From Eubacteriaceae bacterium (lineage in GTDB: Bacteria > Bacillota > Clostridia > Lachnospirales > Lachnospiraceae), in NCBI GenBank assembly GCA_910574915.1, contig CAJTCR010000010.1:1-64000 (forward strand): 64,000 nucleotides of DNA. The letters run 5' to 3'. A model generated the notes under the pieces. It ran no database searches, was not told the origin of the DNA, and worked only from the letters and a program-made list of their open reading frames with translations. Shown here piece by piece: positions 26,784 through 36,077 of this stretch (its first letter is position 1; every line of letters begins with the position of its first letter). A program made the translations under genes and the position numbers.

Positions 26784-27496
26784 TTTACACTGCCTCCCAT
26801 CATTGCTTTTGCAATTTTGATCGTTGCTGTTTCCCGGTATTTTCTGCTGCATGGCAGTTTTGCCGTGCCGATCGTAACCGATTCTTTGCCGATAAGGTCG
26901 ACGTTTGCCGGATTGATCAGATAGCGCTGGTGGATACGGATAAAATGCGGGGCAAGCTGCGATTCTATGGCGTCTAATTTTGCGTAAAACGGGTATTCTC
27001 CGCTTTTGGCAGCCAGGATGACACGCCGTCTGTCGGAATAAAAATACAAAATATCGCGAAAATGAAAACGCCAGGTGCCGTCCATATTTTTTAAAAGAAA
27101 AGACTGTTCTTCCTGCTGGTACAATCTGGTGCGCACCCGCCGTAAAAGCTCGGACAGCTTTTGATTGGAAACGGGTTTTAACAGATAGTCCAGCGCGTCT
27201 ACCTGATAGCCTTCAAACACATAATCGGCGTATCCGGTTACAAATACAATCGTCAGATTTTTGTCGAACTGGCGGATTTTTACCGCTGTTTCCATGCCGT
27301 TCAAGCCGCGCATTTCAATATCCAAAAACAGCAGGTCAATTTCACCCGGATGTTTTTGAAACCAGGAAGCGGCGCTTGTGCCGGATGAAAATTCGTATAC
27401 AATTTCTTCGATATCTTCCAATAACAGTTGTTCTAATTGGATACGCAGTGCGTCTCGTGCATCCAATTCATCGTCACATAGTGCAATTCTGAGCAT
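26780..27496 (-). CDS. LytTR-family response regulator (238 aa)
   Basis: Receiver domain with CDDE near residue 8, phosphoacceptor Asp in LFLDIEMRG near 59 and YLLKPVSN; LytTR domain from ~135 with DILYFYSDRRRVIL and IRIHQRYLINPANV. Transcribed divergently from the ABC exporter. Two direct repeats in the shared intergenic region have the spacing expected of LytTR sites. Confidence 0.92.
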   Translation of the reverse strand: MLRIALCDDELDARDALRIQLEQLLLEDIEEIVYEFSSGTSAASWFQKHPGEIDLLFLDIEMRGLNGMETAVKIRQFDKNLTIVFVTGYADYVFEGYQVDALDYLLKPVSNQKLSELLRRVRTRLYQQEEQSFLLKNMDGTWRFHFRDILYFYSDRRRVILAAKSGEYPFYAKLDAIESQLAPHFIRIHQRYLINPANVDLIGKESVTIGTAKLPCSRKYRETATIKIAKAMMGGSVK

Positions 27497-27526
27497 AAAT
27501 TTTTTGCCTTTCTATTCTAGTACAGC

Positions 27527-27552
27527 ATTTTTCAAACACGCTTTAGTACTAA
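27527..27552. repeat. Fragment of the ~90-bp palindromic repeat
   Basis: Contains GCATTTTTCAAACACGCTTTAG, matching the end of the repeat at 24578-24668, flanked by TAGTAC on both sides. Confidence 0.6.
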
Positions 27553-27618
27553 AAGTATTTACAATAAGTTTAACATATTTTATGCAAAATTTGTTTTCTT
27601 ATTTTGAGAGCGGCAGAA

Positions 27619-27650
27619 CAAACTTTACGAAAAAGCAGTGCAAACTTTAC
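27619..27650 (+). promoter_or_regulatory. Probable LytTR binding site (paired direct repeats)
   Basis: CAAACTTTAC occurs at 27619-27628 and 27641-27650. The 22-bp period (two helical turns) is that of LytTR-type half-sites. It lies upstream of the ABC exporter genes and next to the divergent regulator operon. Confidence 0.65.
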
Positions 27651-27785
27651 AAACCCCGCAGATGCCGTACAAAAATGACAAATCTTAAGCGATCGGTTAC
27701 ATCCTCAAAACCGCTGCCGTTTTTTTATGCTATTCTTGTATCAGATACAAAAAGCAGTTGGAATACAAAGAAAGGCGGGAAAAAT

Positions 27786-28523
27786 ATGTTATACGTAAAA
27801 GATCTTTACAAATCTTATGAGGCGGGCAAAAACAAATACCAGGTGCTAAGCGGCGTCAGCTTTCATGTCGCGCAGGGGGAATTTACGGCGGTGATGGGCC
27901 CTTCCGGTTCCGGCAAGACGACGCTTCTAAACTGTATCTCCTGTTACATTCCGTTTGAAAAAGGAAGCATTACAATCGGAGGCACAAAGCTGGCGGGGGA
28001 GAAAGAAGAGCGGCTTGCGCAGATACGAAATACAAAACTGGGATTTGTGTTTCAGGACTTTATGCTGCTGGACGGGCTTACGATCCGGGAAAATATACTG
28101 GTGCCCCGTATGATCTTAGGAAACGTCGGGCAGGACGCGGTACAGCTTGCGGAAAAGCTGGCGAAGATGTTTGGGATCGGGCATATATTGGAAAAATATC
28201 CGGCGGAAATATCCGGCGGGGAAAAGCAAAGGGCAGCCGTTGCGCGCAGCATGATGAACCATCCGATGGTGATTCTTGCCGACGAGCCGACGGGAAACCT
28301 GGATTCCAAATCTTCCCGGGCAGTGATTGAGGCGTTTTTGGAAGCAAAGGAACAGATGAAGGCGACGATTTTTATGGTAACGCATGACAGCTTTGCGGCG
28401 TCGTTCTGCGACCGGGTGATTTTGCTCAAGGACGGAAGGCTGTACCGACAGCTTGAAAAGAAAGGCAGCCGGAAAGAAATGCAGGAGGATCTGCTTGGCG
28501 TGATCCGGGAAATGAGTGAGTAA
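27786..28523 (+). CDS. ABC transporter ATPase, BceA/SalX type (245 aa)
   Basis: Walker A GPSGSGKT (~residue 38), signature SGGEKQRAA (~143), Walker B VILADEPTGNLD (~162) and switch His in VTHD. The sequence class is that of MacB/LolD/BceA ATPases serving FtsX-type permeases. The ATG at 27786 begins the family homology (MLYVKDLYKSYE); the open frame upstream is non-coding. Encoded 20 bases before its permease and divergent from a LytTR/GHKL pair, the layout of antimicrobial-peptide or lantibiotic resistance modules. Confidence 0.93.
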   Translation: MLYVKDLYKSYEAGKNKYQVLSGVSFHVAQGEFTAVMGPSGSGKTTLLNCISCYIPFEKGSITIGGTKLAGEKEERLAQIRNTKLGFVFQDFMLLDGLTIRENILVPRMILGNVGQDAVQLAEKLAKMFGIGHILEKYPAEISGGEKQRAAVARSMMNHPMVILADEPTGNLDSKSSRAVIEAFLEAKEQMKATIFMVTHDSFAASFCDRVILLKDGRLYRQLEKKGSRKEMQEDLLGVIREMSE

Positions 28524-28543
28524 AAGAGGATGGAGGGAGAACC

Positions 28544-30655
28544 GTGACAGAGTTATTTACGTTGAAAGGGATAGAGCAGAAGCTGCAAAAGGCAGGCAGA
28601 AAACAGGCGCGCCTGTATCTGTTCAGCAATTTTATCGCGCTTATGATTATTTCTGCGTATGCGGCGCTTATGATGTCGCAGACAGTGCAAAAAGCATTTC
28701 CAGAAGGCGGGGACAGCAGAAAGCAGATGTATATGATTTTTGTACTGACGCTGGCAGGATGCGTAGTATTTACGGTCTACGCAGCAGGGCTGTTCTTTCG
28801 GTACAAATCCAGGCAGATCGGTGTGTTGATGGCTCTTGGGGCTTCCAGAAAACGGCTGCTGCCAGGGCTGATGCGGGAGGTTTTGCTGCTTAGCAGCTTG
28901 TCTGCTGTAGCAGGTGCCCTGGCGGGGATTCCGTTTGTGTGGCTATTGTGGGGGCTGTTTCGGCTTATACTTGTGGACAGCTCACAGATGGTACTGGCGC
29001 TGGATGCACGGTGCCTGCTTGTTTCGGCGGCATTTTTCCTGCTGGTCGTTGGAGTTGCCTGTCTGAGTGCATGGCGGTATTTGCAGAAGACAAATATAAT
29101 GGAGGTGATCCGGGAGGAACATTTGAATGAACCAGTCAAAGAGCCTGGGCGCTGGTGCGGGTATATAGGCGCGGCACTTGTGCTTGGAGGAGCAGTGCTG
29201 GGCTACAGTGCGCCAAGACTGTGGGAAATCTGGTTTCACAGGTACAGCCCGTTTTGGATCGGCGTGTTTTATCTGCCGGTTTTTCCGGGGCTGTATATGG
29301 TGATGCTGCATACGGTTGTGTATGGCTGGAAGAGCCGGAAAAAACATCTGTATGAAAACACGATTACCCGCGGGATGGTGAAGCTACAGGCAAAGCAGAC
29401 GGTGAACAACCTGCTCATTATTACACTTTTAATCGCAGGCGCCTCGTTCGCAATTTTTTATATTCCTGCCGGCAGTATTTCCAGCTTGCTTGAATATAAG
29501 TCTGCTCCGTATGATTATTTTTACCACTATCGTCTCGATCAGGATGTATTTGGAAAAGAAGATGTGAGTAAGCTTGCGCAGCAATACGGACTGTCTGTGA
29601 AAGACTGGAAAGAAGGGGAATATATCAATCTGGCAGCCGGAGGAATACTTGAAGCCGAGGATGAAAACCATCGTCTTTATACGGAATATGCGGTATTAAA
29701 AAATGAGGTCAGAGTGCTTTCCGAAGATACGTACCATGCGCTGACCGGGCAGAACGAAGATGTAGCGCCGGGAACGTATCTTTGTCTTACAAATGAAAAG
29801 GAAACAAATTTATTTGTCATCCATACAGCAAAGGATCTGACCAATATCGTGACAGGAGCGCATATAGAGACTTCGTTTGCCGGATATGCGCATTATGGGC
29901 TGCTTACCGGAATCATGGGCTGGATTGTGCTGGACAATGCAGACTATGCGGTGATGGAGCAGGGGCTTACGGATGAATGGAAAGGGCGCATTGTGCAGTT
30001 TAACGCGCACGGAGAGGATTCTTATGCATTTGCAGGCAGGCTTTATGACCTGTTTGTGGATTCTTTTGATAAAAGCTGCGAGCATGTGGAATACTATGAC
30101 CGGGTAGAAAAGCTTAACGCCATGCAAAAGGGTGAGGAATACTGGATGGAATCGACAGGGCTTGAAACGATGATTCGCTATGACAGGAGAGATACGCTGG
30201 AGTTTAAGACTAGCTGGATGTATCATCCGAAATTTCGTATTTTGCTGATAAATGAGCATCTGCTTATTATGGGTGTTTTGTATATGATGTTTCTGTTTAT
30301 TTTTATTGTGTGCCTTACGACGGCTCTGATTATCGGCTTCACCCGCTGTCAGACGATTGCGCTGAATAACCGTTATCTGTTTGAAGATCTGCGAAAGCTG
30401 GGGGCGTCTTCGGCGTTTTTGTCAAAAGAGGTGCGCAGCCAGTGCAGCCAGGTATTTCGGATGCCTGCCTGGGTCGGCATGGGGACAATGTATTTGCTGT
30501 TTATTGGCATACTGTACGCAAATGACGGAAAGATCACGTCTTATGAGGGGATTGCGATGCTCGTCTGCCTGGGGATTCTTGTGCTGACCGGAGGGGTTGT
30601 TTATGCGGTGTATCAAAGGACGGTGAAAATGGTTCGGGAGCAGTTAGAGATTTAG
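28544..30655 (+). CDS. FtsX-like ABC permease, BceB type (703 aa)
   Basis: An N-terminal helix, a three-helix FtsX core (residues ~60-190), a further helix pair, a large soluble domain (~310-560) presumably outside the cell, and three C-terminal helices. This is the BceB/SalY plan in which the outer domain recognises the peptide or lipid-peptide complex. The start is a GTG preceded by GGAGGGAGA. Works with the ATPase immediately upstream. Confidence 0.85.
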   Translation: MTELFTLKGIEQKLQKAGRKQARLYLFSNFIALMIISAYAALMMSQTVQKAFPEGGDSRKQMYMIFVLTLAGCVVFTVYAAGLFFRYKSRQIGVLMALGASRKRLLPGLMREVLLLSSLSAVAGALAGIPFVWLLWGLFRLILVDSSQMVLALDARCLLVSAAFFLLVVGVACLSAWRYLQKTNIMEVIREEHLNEPVKEPGRWCGYIGAALVLGGAVLGYSAPRLWEIWFHRYSPFWIGVFYLPVFPGLYMVMLHTVVYGWKSRKKHLYENTITRGMVKLQAKQTVNNLLIITLLIAGASFAIFYIPAGSISSLLEYKSAPYDYFYHYRLDQDVFGKEDVSKLAQQYGLSVKDWKEGEYINLAAGGILEAEDENHRLYTEYAVLKNEVRVLSEDTYHALTGQNEDVAPGTYLCLTNEKETNLFVIHTAKDLTNIVTGAHIETSFAGYAHYGLLTGIMGWIVLDNADYAVMEQGLTDEWKGRIVQFNAHGEDSYAFAGRLYDLFVDSFDKSCEHVEYYDRVEKLNAMQKGEEYWMESTGLETMIRYDRRDTLEFKTSWMYHPKFRILLINEHLLIMGVLYMMFLFIFIVCLTTALIIGFTRCQTIALNNRYLFEDLRKLGASSAFLSKEVRSQCSQVFRMPAWVGMGTMYLLFIGILYANDGKITSYEGIAMLVCLGILVLTGGVVYAVYQRTVKMVREQLEI

Positions 30656-30689
30656 ATAGAAATTTGCATCAAATTCGGGTTACATAACC

Positions 30690-30774
30690 CTCTATGCGAC
30701 CTTCATTTGGCACAAATCTCCCACAAATTGTGAAGTACATCTGTCAGGAAAGCATTTTTCAAATACGCTCTAGT
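30690..30774. repeat. Partial copy of the ~90-bp palindromic repeat
   Basis: Its reverse complement matches most of 24578-24640: CTAGAGCGTATTTGAAAAAT, then CTTCACAATTTGTGG. It sits directly against copy E of the large repeat, as the full copy sits against copy D. Confidence 0.7.
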
Positions 30775-31103
30775 ACTACAGCGAACAAGTTTGAGTTACT
30801 TTGGTAAATTTTTACAGGAAGGGACGCCAGGAGAGAGGATGGGTGCACTCTGGCGGCGTCCGTTCCAGAATGTTAAGAATTGCTAGGTATCCTGCTGCTA
30901 CGCCCTGGCTGTGTCCGGTCGCGGCACCTAGTTCGCTGCCTGCTGGCAGCTAAAGGTGCCGCTTGGCTGCGCCCCTAGTTGTTTTGCAGAATACCAAGCA
31001 ATTCTAAACATTCTTCCAAAGCCGCCGCCAGAGTGTACCCATCCTCTCTCCCGGCTGTTCTTCGCAAGTGCTGCCAAACGAGCCCGATATGGTTTGTTCG
31101 CTG
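30769..31103 (+). repeat. Structured palindromic repeat, copy E
   Basis: Closest to copy C, including the outer flank CTACAGCGAACAAGTTTGAG and GGTAAATTTTTACAGGAAGG. Ends inward with CTGTTCTTCGCAAGTGCTGCC and GATATGGTTTGTTCGCT. Confidence 0.92.
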
Positions 31104-31149
31104 TACTAGAATCTGTTCTATCATAGGGTTAATTTTGTTCATGGTAGAA

Positions 31150-31460
31150 AAACCATATTGCGCTTGTTACGTAGCATTTACGAAAAGCAGCTGGGAGAGA
31201 GGATGTGCCTCCCCTGGCGGCGGCTTTGGAAGAATGCTTAGAAGCCCTTAGTATTCTGCTGGTCAACCAGGGGCGCAGCCAAGCGGCACCTTTAGCTGCC
31301 AGCAGGCAGCGAACTAGGTGCCGCGACCGTCCACAGCCACAACGTGCCAGCAGGATACTTAGGGATTCTTAGCATTCTGGAACGGACGCAGCCAGGGGAG
31401 GCACATCCTCTTTCACAGCGTCCCTTCCTGTAAAAATTTACCAAAGCAATCAAAAAAATC
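31150..31460 (-). repeat. Structured palindromic repeat, copy F
   Basis: Head-to-head partner of copy E, about 50 bases away. Outer end CAGCGTCCCTTCCTGTAAAA and TTTACCAAAGCAATC. The 30656-31470 stretch otherwise holds no gene. Confidence 0.92.
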
Positions 31461-31470
31461 TCTGCCCGTC

Positions 31471-31977
31471 CTATAGCTGTACCACAGGATGAGACAGCTC
31501 AGAGGAAAGCCGCTCTAACTCCAGCCCGCAGATCCCGCGCCTCAGAATACTTTCAGCTACGCACAGATGCACAAGGTAATATACCGTTCCTTTCGGGCTG
31601 CGCACATGCAGGATGCCGGGTGCTCTTTTGGCAAAATCCTGCTCTTCCACCCATACAGCAGCCGGCATCCCGTTTGAAGCAGTTTCGACTTGCTTCGGAA
31701 GGTAGGAAAGAGCAGGCAAAAACCAAAACGTTCTCAGGTCTTTTCGCGGCGGATCGATAAATACACATGGGCGCCATACCTGGCAGGGGAGATACAGCGC
31801 AAGCAGATGCTTTAGCCGGTCGCTCACTAAGTGTTCACGCGCAATGTAGTCAAATTTGTCCAAAATGCCGACCTGCCCGATCGTACGTACAGAAGGTTCC
31901 ATTGGATCAGAAGCTTTTTCTGGCGGCGCTTTTGGGATGGAGACAGTTCCTGACTGTTTTAAAAGAAAATAGTCCAT
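31471..31977 (-). CDS. Immunity- or adaptor-like hypothetical protein (168 aa)
   Basis: Opens MDYFLLKQ and contains YIAREHLVSDRLKHLL, then VYYLVHLCVAESILRR. This resembles the general plan of Imm11/DUF1629-type proteins common near polymorphic toxins, but similarity is weak and the call is tentative. It lies 29 bases downstream of the pentapeptide-repeat gene on the same strand, and both are divergent from the contractile-injection operon. A role as effector immunity or adaptor is inference from this position. Confidence 0.45.
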   Translation of the reverse strand: MDYFLLKQSGTVSIPKAPPEKASDPMEPSVRTIGQVGILDKFDYIAREHLVSDRLKHLLALYLPCQVWRPCVFIDPPRKDLRTFWFLPALSYLPKQVETASNGMPAAVWVEEQDFAKRAPGILHVRSPKGTVYYLVHLCVAESILRRGICGLELERLSSELSHPVVQL

Positions 31978-32006
31978 AATGATTCCTTTCTGGATCGTAG
32001 CTGTTT

Positions 32007-33098
32007 TTAGCTGCGATCGATAATCTGCACCGCCCGGCGCTGGCTGTCTGACAGTGCAAAATGCGCGGCTGTCCTGCGCTCTAGGATAGTGCCGTTCATC
32101 GTTGCTCCGGTAAAGTCGGCATCCCGTATTTTTGTACGTGTAAAATCTGCACGGGAAAGATCCGCATTTTTAAAGCAGATGCTCCGATAACCGGGGATGA
32201 ACCAGTCTGTATGATCTGGTACACCCCGGTAGCCTTCTGCTGCGCGAAAATTTGCGTTTGTTAAGTCTGCCCCGGTAAAATCTGCTTCGTATAACTGGCT
32301 GTAGCGGAAATCCGCGTTACGCAGATTGGCATGGCAAAACCTGGCGCCATACAGCGAGGCGTCTTGAAAATCGGTTCCTTCAAGCGCTGCATGGCTAAGG
32401 TCGGCGTATCGCAGGTCGATTTCCGAAAGGTCAGCGTTTGTGAGGTCAAGCCCGCAAAAAGATTCATATGCGTAAGCAAACTCCAGCCGCAGCGCGAACC
32501 AGTCCAGCGTTTTTTGTGAAGAACGCGTGCGGTTTTCTTTGTAGATCGCTTCTGTAAAAGCCATATATTCTCCAACGTTGATTTCAAACGCGTCGGCACG
32601 CCGAAGGGAAAGAAACGGCTCTGCTTTTATGCAGGGCAGAATCGAGAACCGAAAGGCAGCGGTTATATATTGAAAAAACGATGCAGCGCATGAGAGCAGG
32701 TAAGCAAGTGTTTCCTGCGCCGTAACTGCGCCTGCAAACCGTTTGCGGCAGGACATCAGATCTGCCCACAGTTCTTTGTATTTGAAAAAGAAAGGCGATA
32801 GGTCAAAGCTGCCTATGATGCGCTGGTGTGGGTCAAAGTACCAGCGATTGTCGTAGGCGCGTACCTGCGCAGTGTGCTCTGCGTGTATAAGGTTTGTATA
32901 TAAGAGGGTATATTCCAAGTATGACAGCTCGCCTAACTCCCCGTTATTCTGCATCGATCGGATTGTTTCACAAATGGACTGAAAGTGTTTTTGAAAAACA
33001 GGCGCATAGGTATCGAATTGGTTCTGGTACAAGTCTTCTAGTTCAAACAGCTTTTGGTTTTTTTTCTGGTTTGCATATCGCATATATTCATCTGTCAT
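32007..33098 (-). CDS. Pentapeptide-repeat protein next to the injection system (363 aa)
   Basis: An N-terminal helical domain of about 200 residues precedes pentapeptide repeats (A(D/N)LXX pattern such as TNADLSEIDLRYADLSHAAL, then NADFRYSQLYEADFTGADL) to about residue 345, interrupted near 290 by a WFIPGYRS insertion. Such repeats form a right-handed beta-helix. The ATG at 33098 follows AGGAG at seven bases; the longer frame from 33173 runs through the promoter region. Pentapeptide proteins accompany some T6SS effectors as adaptors, which the divergent location supports. Function is inferred. Confidence 0.8.
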   Translation of the reverse strand: MTDEYMRYANQKKNQKLFELEDLYQNQFDTYAPVFQKHFQSICETIRSMQNNGELGELSYLEYTLLYTNLIHAEHTAQVRAYDNRWYFDPHQRIIGSFDLSPFFFKYKELWADLMSCRKRFAGAVTAQETLAYLLSCAASFFQYITAAFRFSILPCIKAEPFLSLRRADAFEINVGEYMAFTEAIYKENRTRSSQKTLDWFALRLEFAYAYESFCGLDLTNADLSEIDLRYADLSHAALEGTDFQDASLYGARFCHANLRNADFRYSQLYEADFTGADLTNANFRAAEGYRGVPDHTDWFIPGYRSICFKNADLSRADFTRTKIRDADFTGATMNGTILERRTAAHFALSDSQRRAVQIIDRS

Positions 33099-33320
33099 AG
33101 AAATTCTCCTGGATGTCAAATTGATTTGAAACATATTGTACCTTAATTTTGTCAAAAATGAAACAGTTATCATATAATTTGTAATTTATTTGTTGATAAT
33201 TACCAAAATAGTTCAAAAATGAATGAAAATTGTAAAAAAATGTAGACAAATGAAGTTTTATAATATATGATGAAAATAGTAGAATTAAATAGAGCCATAA
33301 GGGACAATGGAGGATATTGC

Positions 33321-35615
33321 ATGGAAATTATAGAACAGACAAACCGCACGATCCTGTTCGACGTCGTGAATCCTGAAGTGTTTAATATGTTCAATATTAT
33401 GTCAGATGTGGATGAGAATTCAAGAAGCCTTACGGACGAAAAGGTAGCAGAGATTAACGATGCTTTGCTGGTCAGGAATTTTGATGATTTTTTAAAGAAG
33501 TTCCAGCCTACAATTTACAGTTATTTTGATCAGGAGCGCGGCATGGTATATGAGCTGACAAAGCCTGCCGGGATTCCAGACCCGCTTGTCAAAAAAATTG
33601 TGATTGACCGGAATAATACATTTTTAAAGATGTTTATTTCGATTATGGATAACAAAAAAGCATCTGGGGCGACGAATGCGTCATTTAACTATGAAAAAGT
33701 AACGGAAATGCTTGCGCCGCACAGGACATTAAAAGAGATTAAAAAGCTCAAAAAGGATATTTCCTATCTGGAAAATAAAAATGCGGAATTTGAAAGCGAT
33801 TCTCCGGCAAAGCAGGATGCAGTACTTAAGCTAAAGTCCAAGCTTGACCGCACGAAAAAATATTACAATGAGACAGCTTCCCAGTTGACGCTGATGCTCG
33901 GCATGATTAAAGACAATCTGGATACGGCTGTCAGGGCATCGCAAAAAGGGATTACGGAATTTCAGCCAGCACTTCCTGTGTTTAATGAAAATGCGGAAAT
34001 CATAGCCTTGCAGGTGTCGGACAATCCGGCAGGGCTGCTCACAGACAAGGGCAAAAAGGAAGAGAGCACGCAGCTTGCAGCAGCAGGCAAAGCAGAGCTT
34101 GCAGCAGCTTTAGATGCGCCGAAAAAGCAAAAGATCAGCTATAAGGAGCTTTCTATTTCCGTGATCGAAGAACAGTATAATGAGAGTATGCGGGAGCTTT
34201 ATTCCAGCGTCGGACAGGAATACGACGAAGAATCCGCGGCATCTTCGCTGTCTAAGGAACTGATCGTAGCGGCGTTTACAGATAAAATGCCGGATAAACT
34301 GATTGCAATGGATATTAACGACAAAGTAGAGCTTTATAATAAATATTCTGCGATTAATACAAGCTGGCAGAAAGCGTTTATCCGTACGGCAAAGCTGCTG
34401 ATCGAAAAGATTTTAAGTGTAAAGGCATTTTTTGACCAATATCAGCCGAAGTCTCCGATGATGCGTCCGACGCTGCTGATTGTCAACGCCAGTATGGATG
34501 AGATTCTCGAAGAAAAAAATCTGGAAAATCTGAAAAAATATCTGGAGACAGTCAACAATAAGTCGGATTACAGCAATACCGTCTGGTTTGGAATTGTGCC
34601 GAATATTGAGTATTCAGAAGAACGGGAAATCGACCTGGATGAAGATACGATGCGCCAGTTCGGTTATACAGGCGACCTGGATAAAGGAGTGACGCTTGTA
34701 CCAACGCCGGTTTCGGATTTGCAGTTTTTGCTGGATGCGGTGAAAGGCTACCGGATACAGATCTTTTTCTCATTTGAAGCAAGTGAAGACACGACGTTTT
34801 TAAAGCTTGCGACGCATGGGATGGATCAGTATATGGAAAATACACAGGATTTGGAAAATAGCGACTATAGCCGTTACGCAATTCCATGCCTGCCGAATTT
34901 TACGGTTATTCCAAGCAATAAGTCGCGCGTTGTATTAGGCTCTAAAGCAATCCGCCATCCTGATGGCACGCTGGAGTTTTCCAAAGACAGGGATGATTTT
35001 ATGAAGTTTTGGATATATGGCGTATATATCGGGGCGGCATATGTGGCGGCAGGGATCGTCGCAGCATACCAGTGCCCGAACTTTTTATCGTCCAGGTTTG
35101 CAGGAAAAGTGAAAAAAGAATATCCGGGTGTGAGGTTTGATATCGAAGCCGGAGATAACGCACTGACGGTTACAACGACGATGCCAAAGGAGATCGCAGG
35201 CTATACGGCAGAGACAAAGGGCGTGATCAATGAACATAAATATGGCTTTGTGTTTTCCTCCGATAAAAACCAGATCAATGGAAATTCGATCAATTTAATT
35301 ACCGTATACAAATCCCGCTGCATGAATGAGAGTAAAAACGGCGGATTTGAAAGTATTTTCCGTGAAACGACAAGGACGTACCTGTACCGGATGATCGGTG
35401 CGATGACGAGTGATTATAAAAAGGACAGAATTGACAGGATCTTTGAATCAGGTGGAAAAGTAAAGGAGTGGCAGCTCTCGCCAAATTACGCCAACTCGAT
35501 CTTAAGGGAAGGCGACGGCATTGAAAAGGGCGACTGCAATGATACCACTTATAATATAGAGATCAACTTTGCAGGAGTTTCTGAAAATATGGAGCTTCAG
35601 ATCAATACGGATTAA
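33321..35615 (+). CDS. Probable contractile sheath protein of a T6SS-like system (764 aa)
   Basis: First gene of the operon. The N-terminal half is charged and helical with a coiled coil near residues 140-190 (LKEIKKLKKDISYLENK). From about residue 360 the pattern fits TssC/phage-tail-sheath proteins: a strand-rich Rossmann-like part (TLLIVNASMDEIL, NTVWFGIVPNIEY), a proline/phenylalanine core (AIPCLPNFTVIPS), an Ala/Gly helix (YGVYIGAAYVAAGIVAAYQ) and a terminal strand handshake-like end (YNIEINFAGVSENMELQI). The annotation rests on this pattern and on the Hcp-like gene next door, not on a confident family match. ATG 33321 follows GGAGG; a TATAAT element at 33259 is the likely -10. It may combine TssB and TssC roles in one chain. 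Confidence 0.6.
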   Translation: MEIIEQTNRTILFDVVNPEVFNMFNIMSDVDENSRSLTDEKVAEINDALLVRNFDDFLKKFQPTIYSYFDQERGMVYELTKPAGIPDPLVKKIVIDRNNTFLKMFISIMDNKKASGATNASFNYEKVTEMLAPHRTLKEIKKLKKDISYLENKNAEFESDSPAKQDAVLKLKSKLDRTKKYYNETASQLTLMLGMIKDNLDTAVRASQKGITEFQPALPVFNENAEIIALQVSDNPAGLLTDKGKKEESTQLAAAGKAELAAALDAPKKQKISYKELSISVIEEQYNESMRELYSSVGQEYDEESAASSLSKELIVAAFTDKMPDKLIAMDINDKVELYNKYSAINTSWQKAFIRTAKLLIEKILSVKAFFDQYQPKSPMMRPTLLIVNASMDEILEEKNLENLKKYLETVNNKSDYSNTVWFGIVPNIEYSEEREIDLDEDTMRQFGYTGDLDKGVTLVPTPVSDLQFLLDAVKGYRIQIFFSFEASEDTTFLKLATHGMDQYMENTQDLENSDYSRYAIPCLPNFTVIPSNKSRVVLGSKAIRHPDGTLEFSKDRDDFMKFWIYGVYIGAAYVAAGIVAAYQCPNFLSSRFAGKVKKEYPGVRFDIEAGDNALTVTTTMPKEIAGYTAETKGVINEHKYGFVFSSDKNQINGNSINLITVYKSRCMNESKNGGFESIFRETTRTYLYRMIGAMTSDYKKDRIDRIFESGGKVKEWQLSPNYANSILREGDGIEKGDCNDTTYNIEINFAGVSENMELQINTD

Positions 35616-35671
35616 TGGGCACAGCCTGTTAATAAAAAATTATGGATGGAAAAAGGAAAGGAGGTACATGC

Positions 35672-36067
35672 ATGGCATACAAAATCGTGATTGCCGATGT
35701 GACGGAGCTGAGCGAGGAAATTATCGATGTTTCGTTCAATTCCAAAATCCCGGAGGATTCGTTTGCAAGATCTTCGGATATTGAAGCGGAGCTTGTGATT
35801 CATGGAAAAGTTTCCTTCGACGCGGACAAATTATTTATGCGTGATGCTGCAAAGAGCATGGCAACTTGGGCTTTGGTAAAACCAGAAAGCGCAGATGCTT
35901 ACAAAAAGGTAACCGTAGAGTACCAACATGCGACAGCACCAAGAAAGTATGAGTTTTCTCATGCGTTCGTAGTATCGTATAACGAAAAATTCACAAAGAC
36001 AGACGGTGAATTTGTGCTGATACTAAAGCAGAAGAAGGACAGGATCGACGGCATAGTGATCGAATAA
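35672..36067 (+). CDS. Hcp-like tube protein (131 aa)
   Basis: A compact all-beta protein with the length and order of strands of Hcp/phage tube proteins: MAYKIVIADVTELSEEIIDVSFNSK, a middle helix around DAAKSMATWAL, then KVTVEYQH, KYEFSHAFVVSYNEKF and a final FVLILKQKKD strand. In T6SS the tube is made of hexameric rings inside the sheath and is expelled. ATG 35672 follows AAAGGAGG with ideal spacing. It comes directly after the sheath-like gene, as TssBC-Hcp do in canonical systems, and is followed by a hairpin that may set higher expression of this gene. Confidence 0.65.
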   Translation: MAYKIVIADVTELSEEIIDVSFNSKIPEDSFARSSDIEAELVIHGKVSFDADKLFMRDAAKSMATWALVKPESADAYKKVTVEYQHATAPRKYEFSHAFVVSYNEKFTKTDGEFVLILKQKKDRIDGIVIE

Positions 36068-36077
36068 TCTGGAAAGA

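Noticed and set aside
33243-33248. TAGACA as -35 of the injection operon promoter
   Set aside because: The gap to the TATAAT at 33259 is only 10 bp, too short for sigma-A; the real -35 is not clear.
33267-33320. Upstream in-frame start for the sheath-like protein (ATG 33267)
   Set aside because: It lies within a few bases of the -10-like TATAAT element and has no ribosome site; ATG 33321 has GGAGG at ideal spacing.
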